DNA from: a virus
Direction: 5' to 3' (one strand)
Length of the DNA stretch: 64,000 nt
IMG/VR virus record: IMGVR_UViG_3300021197_001489
Span: 62,001-126,000 of that record
Of this stretch, positions 1 through 5,379 are shown piece by piece (position 1 is the stretch's first letter; each line of letters begins with the position of its first letter). Below the pieces are notes generated by a model that was not told where the DNA came from, ran no database searches, and saw only the letters and a list, made by a program, of their open reading frames with translations. Both the position numbers and the translations under genes were made by a program.

Positions 1-2
1 TT

Positions 3-410
3 GATCCAGTAACAAGACGAGCAGTAAACATAGAACCAAACTTTTGCTGGGAGTGCTATTCATGCGTAAAAGCATGTCCACAAAATGCAATTGACGACAG
101 AGGCTACAGTGACTTTGCGCCTATGAATCACAAGGTCAGAGTATTACGAGAACCAGAAAAAGGCGTTATCAGTTGGCGACTCAAATTCAGAGACGGCAGA
201 GAAAAACACTTTGAATCACCTATTCGCACAACACCTTGGGGCAGTATACAATGCGCCAGTGAGTACGACGTGCCAGATGCAACACTAAATGACTCACAGC
301 AACTAGCACATGAACCAGAATACTTACTGGCAGATGGCGGGTTGCGCATGATTAGTAAGAATAAATTTGTTAAATACGAGTACACAGGAGACACACATGC
401 CACCACGTAA
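3..410 (+). CDS. aprB: Adenylylsulfate (APS) reductase beta subunit, 5'-truncated
   Basis: This is the C-terminal ~135 residues of an AprB-type ferredoxin subunit; the start lies left of the window. AprB passes electrons to or from the flavoprotein AprA, which interconverts sulfite + AMP and adenylylsulfate in the cytoplasm. The visible part begins just before the second 4Fe-4S motif CWECYSCVKACP, followed by the family-typical RGYSDFAP and then SPIRTTPWGSI in the C-terminal segment that wraps around AprA. The first cluster motif would be upstream. Its end overlaps the next gene by 14 nt, so the two are probably co-translated. A phage copy would be an auxiliary sulfur-metabolism gene. I am confident of the family. 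Whether aprA lies upstream is unknown. Confidence 0.88.
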   Translation, partial: DPVTRRAVNIEPNFCWECYSCVKACPQNAIDDRGYSDFAPMNHKVRVLREPEKGVISWRLKFRDGREKHFESPIRTTPWGSIQCASEYDVPDATLNDSQQLAHEPEYLLADGGLRMISKNKFVKYEYTGDTHATT

Positions 411-1500
411 TCATAATAACTGGACAGCAACACCCAAGGTTGAATACATCAGCAGCGAATGCTACAATAACTTTGAAGTGTTTGAACAAGAGCAAGAGCA
501 CATCTTTTCAAAAGTGTGGGTACCAATGTGCCACAAGTCAGAGCTTTCGGAAGCAGGTAGGTTTAGAACAACCAAGATTGCTGGTCAAAATGTTATAGCA
601 ATTAACAATGGCGACACTATTAAAACATACTTAAATCCTGGAAAGTTCAGTACTCCAGCTGGATCAATGACACGAGTTCAATTCTTAATGGATGACTATA
701 CTCCATTGCATACTGAAGTCAAACATGGTGGAATGGTATGGACAACGTTGGATTCTAATCCTACACAAAGCGTAGATGAGTGGACAGCAGGTGCATTTGA
801 TTGTATTGCTGATGCCATTGATACCGAAGAGATGGAAGTATTCCATTACCATAAAGCTGTTATAGATACCAATTATAAACTGTGGCATGATACCAACAGT
901 GAATTCTATCACGACTTCATGCATTATTTTAATAGAGTGAGTGGCTTCAATGATGAATATTTCGCTAGAAAAAATATCCCTTTTGATAATGGTCACGTTA
1001 ATGTGTCTAGCTTTACTGTTAACTATGAAGAGTATGACGGATTTGAAGATCGCGGGGACTTATCTTTTCCCAATTTGCCGCCCAACCAGTGGTACATGGT
1101 TGACCTCTTCCCAGGATTCAATTTTAACCTCCGCGGGAGTGCATATCGTTCAGACTCGGTGACTCCACTAGGTCCTAACAAAGTTCTTATCGAATTTAGA
1201 GGTTATGGATTACTCAATGATACTCCTGAAGAAAGACAAACACGCATTAAGCACCACAATAGTATATGGGGACCTTTCGGCAGAAACTTGCACGAAGACC
1301 TTATTGGCGTGGCTGGTCAAGGCACTACAATGCGTGAAGGTACAGAATCAAGAAACATACTGCACGGCAGACATGAAAATTCTACAATACATGATGAAGT
1401 TGGAATGAGACATTATTATGAAGCATGGGGTAACATGTTGGGTGTAAGTCCAATGAATCCACTACAAGGACAACTACAAGATGTTAGTAAGGCTGCGTAA
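397..1500 (+). CDS. Rieske-oxygenase-like alpha subunit lacking the Rieske ligands
   Basis: The 367-residue protein has the layout of aromatic-ring-hydroxylating oxygenase alpha subunits. The N-terminal Rieske-type fold begins with KVWVPMCHKSEL, but the region that should carry CxH and CxxH reads NPGKFSTPAG and TPLHTEVKHGG, so all four 2Fe-2S ligands appear absent. The catalytic domain keeps a recognisable mononuclear-iron site: EFYHDFMH near residue 175 (H-x3-H instead of the usual H-x4-H) and a later HEDLIGVAGQ that fits the acidic third ligand. I chose the ATG at 397 because AGGAG lies 6 nt upstream; an upstream TTG at 367 has no such site. The gene overlaps aprB, which hints at a sulfur-related substrate, but that is inference. 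Activity and electron donor are unknown. Confidence 0.7.
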   Translation: MPPRNHNNWTATPKVEYISSECYNNFEVFEQEQEHIFSKVWVPMCHKSELSEAGRFRTTKIAGQNVIAINNGDTIKTYLNPGKFSTPAGSMTRVQFLMDDYTPLHTEVKHGGMVWTTLDSNPTQSVDEWTAGAFDCIADAIDTEEMEVFHYHKAVIDTNYKLWHDTNSEFYHDFMHYFNRVSGFNDEYFARKNIPFDNGHVNVSSFTVNYEEYDGFEDRGDLSFPNLPPNQWYMVDLFPGFNFNLRGSAYRSDSVTPLGPNKVLIEFRGYGLLNDTPEERQTRIKHHNSIWGPFGRNLHEDLIGVAGQGTTMREGTESRNILHGRHENSTIHDEVGMRHYYEAWGNMLGVSPMNPLQGQLQDVSKAA

Positions 1501-1578
1501 AAAGATATTTAAACTGATGGATTGGCTATCTAGAGACTCTGGCTGCAAACATATGGGTCGTAATTAAAAGAGGCAATT

Positions 1579-1800
1579 ATGAAAGAATTCATGCTTGTTA
1601 TCTCTATGTGGGGGAACACTGGTTCCGAATGGGAATACATCGGTAATCAAATGGTATTGCAACAACCAATGACTGAAGCCCAATGCGAGTACATGGTTGA
1701 CAAAGATATGTGGACTCAATACATTGAAAATGAATACTATATGATGGTTGCACAGTGTTATCCTAAACACTGTGCTGGTCAAGAAACCTGTGAAAAATAG
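1579..1800 (+). CDS. Small hypothetical protein (73 aa)
   Basis: A 73-residue acidic protein rich in Met, Tyr, Trp and Glu, with three Cys in the C-terminal half (EAQCEYM, VAQCYPKHCAGQETC). A purine-rich AAAGAGG lies just upstream of the ATG. It has no signal peptide or membrane segment, and I do not recognise the family. It stands alone on the + strand and ends 1 nt before the 3' end of the convergent tRNA. The 78 nt before it hold no obvious promoter. Confidence 0.6.
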   Translation: MKEFMLVISMWGNTGSEWEYIGNQMVLQQPMTEAQCEYMVDKDMWTQYIENEYYMMVAQCYPKHCAGQETCEK

Positions 1801-1801
1801 T

Positions 1802-1903
1802 TGGCTTTGGGGGGAGGATTCGAACCTCCACGCTTAAATATATTGCAACACATTTAAACAGACCGTAAACAGCGGCCCACGTCTACCATTTCGTCACCCC
1901 AAA
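1802..1903 (-). tRNA. Unusual class II tRNA, apparent anticodon GUU
   Basis: Read on the - strand this folds as a complete tRNA. The acceptor stem TTTGGGG/CCCCAAA is perfect and the 3' GCCA is encoded. The D arm (ACG/CGT) contains GGTAGA as in Leu tRNAs. The anticodon stem GGCCG/CGGTC closes the loop CTGTTTA, and a TTCGAAT T-loop sits on GGAGG/CCTCC. The variable region is about 31 nt with an 8-bp stem and 12-nt loop, longer than usual even for Leu/Ser/Tyr tRNAs. The loop gives anticodon GUU (Asn) with U at position 37, where a purine is normal. An Asn anticodon on a Leu-like long-armed body is discordant. It lies 7 nt downstream of the synthetase-like gene on the same strand, so the two could be co-transcribed. 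The tRNA fold is well supported; the identity is not. Confidence 0.8.
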
Positions 1904-1910
1904 CTGGTTG

Positions 1911-2759
1911 TTATGCGGCTAGTGCAACCTCTTGCTTTTTATCCATTGCCGCAATCATTCTTGTTAAGCCAATACCGCCGCCTACTCTTGGGAAGAAGTC
2001 ATGCTTTAAAAACTGTTCTAGTTCTGCTTGCACACGCTCTTTGGTAAACAGTTCAAATAGTAGGTTACTGTATGCACCATCTGTAATAGTATGGAAAGTA
2101 TCTCTCATTTGATCTACGTCACAACTGCGTTCTGCACTGCCTATAGTTTCCATTCCACCTAGGATAACATCAATCTTTCTACTTGTCCCGTTATCGTTAC
2201 GGCTCATGTTCCAAAATGGTGATGTCATTTCAGGAAAGTCTGTTATCATTGTAGCGGTAAAATCTTCGTACATTTTAATTTCATGTTCTGCTTCTATTTC
2301 AGTCATTGGATCTAGACCATAATGTTTTTGCCATTCAGAGTAAGGCTTTGCAGTGATATCACCAAATCCGCCAAATCCCAAGTACTCGCAAAGTTCGTAT
2401 TCCATGTCTTTAAGGTCATTGATATCTCCAGGCATTTCAAATTCAAACATTGGAAAGATAATGTCGTGTCTACCTGGGATTGCATTTGGTTCTTGTCTGT
2501 AGGATGTGCTGACACAAAAAAAGCCTTTCGACGAAGGCTTGGTAAGCAATTCATATTCCAACCACATCTGGCCTGTTTGGGGTAAAGGCCAAACGTTGCC
2601 TGCGTAGTTGTATGTTGCTACATTAAACGGGTCTTCGCATGCTGCTAGTATGCTCAATCTGTTTTGTGTGTGTACTTCTTCGAAACCTTTGTCTAAAAAA
2701 AAGGACCTTAATAGGCCCGAGGTGTGCGTAAACTTCTGTGGATTAATCAGTTGTGTCAT
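1911..2759 (-). CDS. Class II aminoacyl-tRNA synthetase-like catalytic core (AsnRS/AsnA type)
   Basis: A 282-residue protein with the class II synthetase active-site motifs. Motif 2 is near residues 86-108 (SYRQEP, then GRHDIIFPMFEFE), there is a GGMETIGSAERS stretch near 201-212, and motif 3 GGGIGLTR is at 260-267. The pattern is closest to AsnRS/AspRS/LysRS and their paralogue asparagine synthetase A. No N-terminal OB anticodon-binding domain is present, so it is either an AsnA-like ligase or a stand-alone aminoacylating or amino-acid-modifying enzyme. I chose the ATG at 2759 because AGGAAAGGA lies directly upstream; a TTG 24 nt earlier is less likely. The next gene downstream is an unusual tRNA with an Asn-type anticodon, which makes a dedicated enzyme-tRNA pair plausible. 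Confidence 0.75.
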   Translation of the reverse strand: MTQLINPQKFTHTSGLLRSFFLDKGFEEVHTQNRLSILAACEDPFNVATYNYAGNVWPLPQTGQMWLEYELLTKPSSKGFFCVSTSYRQEPNAIPGRHDIIFPMFEFEMPGDINDLKDMEYELCEYLGFGGFGDITAKPYSEWQKHYGLDPMTEIEAEHEIKMYEDFTATMITDFPEMTSPFWNMSRNDNGTSRKIDVILGGMETIGSAERSCDVDQMRDTFHTITDGAYSNLLFELFTKERVQAELEQFLKHDFFPRVGGGIGLTRMIAAMDKKQEVALAA

Positions 2760-2833
2760 CTTTTTTCCTTTCCTGGCATTCAACCTAAAAAAATTTAGTC
2801 AAAAAAATATGCTTTTGACGTTCGTTTATTTAG

Positions 2834-2862
2834 TTGACATCACCTTTTTTGTGTGTTATAAA
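2834..2862 (+). promoter_or_regulatory. Sigma70-like promoter for the split tmRNA
   Basis: TTGACA (2834-2839), a 17-nt spacer and TATAAA (2857-2862) match the bacterial consensus closely. Transcription would start near 2868-2870, at the first bases of the tmRNA acceptor piece. The -10 box also sits inside TATAAATA (2857-2864), the T4 late-promoter octamer, so the site could serve both early and late transcription. Confidence 0.75.
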
Positions 2863-2867
2863 TAAAG

Positions 2868-2930
2868 GGCAATGTTGAAGCAAGTTCAACGCTGAACAGG
2901 ACGTGGGGGCAGTACCCACCGCCTCCACCA
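2868..2930 (+). ncRNA. ssrA: tmRNA acceptor piece (circularly permuted ssrA)
   Basis: The segment ends in CGCCTCCACCA (2920-2930), the 3' acceptor strand and encoded CCA of an alphaproteobacterial-type tmRNA. CGCCTCC pairs with GGGGGCG at 3208-3214 at the start of the coding piece (one G-U). GTGGG (2903-2907) and CCCAC (2915-2919) form the T stem. GCAAGTT (2880-2886) can pair with AACTTGC (3352-3358) near the end of the coding piece as the joining helix P2. The order acceptor-then-coding is the permuted, two-piece arrangement. The T loop reads GGCAGTA instead of the usual TTCRANN. The 5' end is inferred from the promoter. Confidence 0.85.
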
Positions 2931-2943
2931 AAAGGAGATTTTT

Positions 2944-3192
2944 ATGAAGATTCGCTTTTATAAAAATTTAGACAATTGGCGCTGGATAGGATTCTTACTT
3001 GCAATGCTTGGTGCATTTATACTGAGTGATGCTAACACTGAGACACAGTGGGTAGGATGGACTGTAGCAGGTAGCAGTGGTGCTATCTGGATTTACATGG
3101 GCTACAAAGATAAAGATGTTCCAAGAACACTAATGGAAGTAATGTATCTAGCAGTTGCGTGTCGCGCAGTTTACAATTGGATAACGGGATGA
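2944..3192 (+). CDS. Small membrane protein between the tmRNA pieces (82 aa)
   Basis: The 82-residue protein has two or three hydrophobic stretches (WIGFLLAMLGAFIL near 15-28, WVGWTVAGSSGAIWIYMGY near 36-54, and a C-terminal VMYLAVACRAVYNWI) with a DKDVPR turn. It looks like an inner-membrane protein of a type I associate with marine T4-like phages; the function is unknown. A strong Shine-Dalgarno, AAGGAG (2932-2937), begins 2 nt after the tmRNA CCA. The stop codon lies 15 nt before the tmRNA coding piece. The gene therefore occupies the segment that RNA processing must remove from the permuted tmRNA precursor. Confidence 0.7.
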   Translation: MKIRFYKNLDNWRWIGFLLAMLGAFILSDANTETQWVGWTVAGSSGAIWIYMGYKDKDVPRTLMEVMYLAVACRAVYNWITG

Positions 3193-3207
3193 GAATCTCT
3201 TTTTGAT

Positions 3208-3368
3208 GGGGGCGAAATAGGATCGACTGGCAGTTATTAGACAAGTGGAGTTGTCCGGCGCAAGCTCGGTTAACGCAAGAAAACAACTAAGAGCAGCAAA
3301 TGATAATGCTCCTGTAGGATTACGCCTAGCGGCATAAACTACTGGGCTGGCAACTTGCCTCGAAACAG
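3208..3368 (+). ncRNA. ssrA: tmRNA coding piece (permuted ssrA) with tag frame
   Basis: It starts with GGGGGCGAAATAGGATCGAC, the 5' acceptor strand and D-loop-like region of tmRNA. The tag frame at 3293-3337 reads AANDNAPVGLRLAA and stop; the resume codon could be the first or second GCA. The tag has the alphaproteobacterial AANDN beginning and the LAA end recognised by ClpXP-type proteases. AACTTGC (3352-3358) pairs with the acceptor piece. The 3' end is approximate and placed before the palindrome at 3369. In the cell the RNA would rescue stalled ribosomes with SmpB; no smpB is seen in this window. Confidence 0.87.
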
Positions 3369-3385
3369 AAAAGTTGCAACTTTTT
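3369..3385 (+). terminator. Palindrome, possible terminator after tmRNA
   Basis: AAAAGTTGCAACTTTTT is a perfect inverted repeat ending in a T run directly after the tmRNA coding piece. It could end transcription or set the 3' processing site. The loop is very short, so it may be weak. Confidence 0.45.
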
Positions 3386-3387
3386 AC

Positions 3388-3415
3388 TTGACTATGGTAG
3401 TTTTTGTGCTATAAT
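3388..3415 (+). promoter_or_regulatory. Sigma70-like promoter upstream of zinc-ribbon gene
   Basis: TTGACT (3388-3393), a 16-nt spacer and TATAAT (3410-3415) form a near-consensus promoter for the genes starting at 3437. It lacks the CAGTTA start-region motif found at four promoters further right. Its -10 box lies inside the upstream extension of the next reading frame, which is why the later ATG was taken as the start. Confidence 0.7.
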
Positions 3416-3436
3416 AAGTATAGTAAAGGATTCGAA

Positions 3437-3679
3437 ATGAGTTGGACTTGCACATTATTTGGACATAACTATTCAGTTACCAGCGTGTTTGGGAACTATG
3501 CTTTTTGTTCTAAATGTGGAGAACCACTGGTTATTAAAGATCCTTTTACACTATCACCTGGTGAACGCAGATACATTTCAGGTAAGTTATATGAATGTAA
3601 CGAGCTGGGCATAATGATATTGGTACCTATAGAAGGAGACGACAATGAAACTGTCATTGAAAGAAACGACCAAGAATAA
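3437..3679 (+). CDS. Small protein with a CxxC zinc-ribbon half (80 aa)
   Basis: The 80-residue protein begins MSWTCTLFGHNY and contains CSKCGEP near residue 27, so C5, H10 and the CxxC pair could form one zinc site. The rest is acidic and ends EDQ-like without a membrane segment. The ATG at 3437 follows AAAGGA and lies downstream of the promoter. Its 3' end overlaps the next gene by 35 nt in another frame. Function unknown. Confidence 0.6.
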   Translation: MSWTCTLFGHNYSVTSVFGNYAFCSKCGEPLVIKDPFTLSPGERRYISGKLYECNELGIMILVPIEGDDNETVIERNDQE

Positions 3680-4103
3680 ACTTTTTTATGCGCTGTTAGG
3701 TATTGGCTTTGTGCTCAATGTTATGCCGGCTAATGCTGTTGATAGTGTAAATGCAACCATTACCCAACATTACAAAACTGTGATTGACCGCAAGCCATAT
3801 GTTGTTGAAGTTTGTGAAAACAGAACAGTTGGCGGAGATCGAACCGGTGATACACTGCGTGGTGCAATTATTGGCGGTATTATTGGCAACAATGTTACAA
3901 AGAATGTAGACAATGGCGGTGCAGTAGGCGCACTGTTAGGCGGCATACTTGGTAATAAGAACAGCACTGCAACAGGCGGAACGCAACGTGTATGCTATCA
4001 ACAGACTCGCTACAATGAAACTGCTACTGAAGCATATTCGCACAGTACTGTTACCTTCCGCGACCAAAACGGTAAAACTCAAACACTGAGATTTTACCAA
4101 TAA
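3645..4103 (+). CDS. Exported glycine-zipper protein (17 kDa surface-antigen type)
   Basis: The 152-residue protein has a signal peptide (basic KNK, hydrophobic ALLGIGFVLNVM, then ANA cleavage near residue 31). Residues ~67-105 form a glycine-zipper 2TM segment (RGAIIGGIIGNNV and GGAVGALLGGILGNK) as in Rickettsia 17 kDa-like envelope proteins. Two cysteines (near 58 and 117) could form a disulfide in the periplasm. There is no lipobox. In the host it would sit in or near the outer membrane; a role in lysis or envelope change during infection is inference. AGGAG lies 6 nt before the ATG, inside the previous gene. Confidence 0.7.
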   Translation: MKLSLKETTKNKLFYALLGIGFVLNVMPANAVDSVNATITQHYKTVIDRKPYVVEVCENRTVGGDRTGDTLRGAIIGGIIGNNVTKNVDNGGAVGALLGGILGNKNSTATGGTQRVCYQQTRYNETATEAYSHSTVTFRDQNGKTQTLRFYQ

Positions 4104-4162
4104 GAACATATACGGTTTGAAGTGTGTATAAAAAAGCGTCTTAGTCACACAACTCCTAACTG

Positions 4163-4318
4163 TTAAGGAAACATTTGAGATCCTGAGCCTCTGTACCGTT
4201 ACTTTAGGTGTGCAGTTGACCACTGTTGAACATGCATCAGGAGGAATTGCTGGCTGTAGATAAGCCCATGGGAGAACATAGGTGTTGAACCTACCCTAGT
4301 CCGTAGTAGATTCCTTAA
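4163..4318 (+). ncRNA. Structured non-coding region, possible 6S-like RNA
   Basis: The 276-nt space between 4103 and 4380 has no credible reading frame. TTAAGGAA (4163-4170) and TTCCTTAA (4311-4318) are exact complements 140 nt apart and would close a long hairpin. Inside are TCCTGAGCC, which resembles the 5' arm of 6S RNA, and a TAGGT-GTTGA-ACCTA hairpin. The size (~156 nt), closing stem and mostly unpaired middle fit 6S RNA, the RNA that mimics an open promoter and binds sigma70 polymerase. The following gene encodes an RNA polymerase omega homologue, which makes this appealing but does not prove it. A plain regulatory leader is the alternative. Confidence 0.33.
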
Positions 4319-4379
4319 ACATGTGACAGTACTTTGAATCGTATATGCTAATTCCACTTAACCACAATGAGGATTTACA

Positions 4380-4640
4380 ATGGCACGAGTAAGCAACAAA
4401 GCAGGCATCGAAGCAGTTGGCGGATCACAGTTCGACCTTATCACAATAGCTGCACATCGAGGACGTCAGTACAGCAAAGGTGTACGTCCATTGGTTGATC
4501 GTCCAGGTGGACGCGGCATGACTGCACTGAGAGAAATTGAACAAGGGCTTGTTGGGCGCGAAGTAATGGACGACATCGTAGACAAGTATTCGCATATCAA
4601 ACCAAAAACTGAGTTTGAAGACTCCGACGACGATAATTAA
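4380..4640 (+). CDS. rpoZ: RNA polymerase omega subunit homologue
   Basis: This 86-residue protein matches RpoZ in length and order: MARV at the N terminus, the conserved helix FDLITIAAHRGRQYSKG (residues ~18-34), then MTALREIEQGLV (~47-58) and an acidic tail. Omega binds the beta' subunit and helps polymerase assembly; it also carries part of the ppGpp site in proteobacteria. A phage copy could replace host omega and retune polymerase late in infection, which is inference. GAGG lies 9 nt before the ATG. A possible polymerase-binding RNA precedes it. Confidence 0.8.
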   Translation: MARVSNKAGIEAVGGSQFDLITIAAHRGRQYSKGVRPLVDRPGGRGMTALREIEQGLVGREVMDDIVDKYSHIKPKTEFEDSDDDN

Positions 4641-4661
4641 AAGTGAATGGAGGAAACTACT

Positions 4662-5264
4662 ATGCGTTATTTTGAAAAATTATTCCATGCTGTAGTGCTT
4701 TGTTGTGCTTTGAGTTTTTGGAGTGCCACAGCATTTGCACAAGCACCCGAAGGTTTAACTATTTGTAACGGACAGTTTGCATTGTGCGCAGCCAGTGCTT
4801 GTAAACCAACTGGCGGGAAAATTACCAACAGTTCAGGTGTTGAATATCCAGAAGTGATTTGCACATGCCCAATTCTCAAAGGCAACAACCTGGCAGATCT
4901 TGATGCAGGCAACATGCAAGGTTCATGTGAGCCCACCGATGCTGACCATGTGTGGAGTACATTTTGGCCGCGTTTTGAATACCCAAGACAGCAAAATGAC
5001 TTTTCGCACAATCCAAAAGAAATGCGTGGCAGCATTCAAGAATGTCCGGCAGAGCTAAAGCAAGGATTTCGTGCTGCCAACTGTTTTAGTTGGAACTGTG
5101 AAATTGACGCAAACGGTTTAGCAATTTGCCGTTGCCCAATGGGACAGTCACCAGAGGATACACCATTTTTGATTGAAACAGTACCGGAAGAGTTTCCGCA
5201 GCGTTGTTTTGAGCATCCAGTGAGTTTGCCATTGTCAACTATCAAAAAGTTAGAAATGCAATAA
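4662..5264 (+). CDS. Secreted cysteine-rich protein (200 aa)
   Basis: The 200-residue protein has a clear signal peptide (AVVLCCALSFWSATAFAQA, cleavage after AFA or AQA). The mature part holds about 12 Cys in two similar halves: CNGQFALCAASACKP...VICTCPI and ECPAEL...NCFSWNCEI...ICRCPM. The repeated C-x-C-P ending suggests a duplicated disulfide-bonded domain for the periplasm or cell exterior. GGAGG lies 8 nt upstream of the ATG at 4662. I do not recognise the family. It is followed 7 nt later by tRNA-Ser. Confidence 0.65.
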   Translation: MRYFEKLFHAVVLCCALSFWSATAFAQAPEGLTICNGQFALCAASACKPTGGKITNSSGVEYPEVICTCPILKGNNLADLDAGNMQGSCEPTDADHVWSTFWPRFEYPRQQNDFSHNPKEMRGSIQECPAELKQGFRAANCFSWNCEIDANGLAICRCPMGQSPEDTPFLIETVPEEFPQRCFEHPVSLPLSTIKKLEMQ

Positions 5265-5271
5265 AGAACAA

Positions 5272-5361
5272 GGGCAGTTGGCTGAGCGGCTTAAGGCGGG
5301 GGATTACTAATCCCTTGAAGTTTTACGACTTCCGTGGGTTCGAATCCTACACTGCCCGCCA
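5272..5361 (+). tRNA. tRNA-Ser, apparent anticodon ACU
   Basis: A complete class II tRNA: acceptor GGGCAGT/ACTGCCC, encoded 3' GCCA, D arm GGCTGAGCGGCTTAAGGC, anticodon stem GGGGA/TCCCT, loop TTACTAA, a 16-nt variable hairpin (GAAGT..ACTTC) and TTCGAAT T loop. The body is a normal serine tRNA. The anticodon ACU reads AGU; bacteria normally use GCU for AGU/AGC, so A34 is unusual. Phages often carry tRNAs to match their own codon use. Confidence 0.92.
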
Positions 5362-5379
5362 TTTTTGAAGGACCAACTG

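Noticed and set aside
2608-2865. 85-residue + strand frame opposite the synthetase gene
   Set aside because: It is antisense to a clear class II synthetase reading frame, has a low-complexity Phe/Lys tail and runs through the tmRNA promoter.
4104-4379. RNase P RNA or group I intron in the structured gap
   Set aside because: The segment is too short and I see none of the conserved RNase P or intron core motifs.
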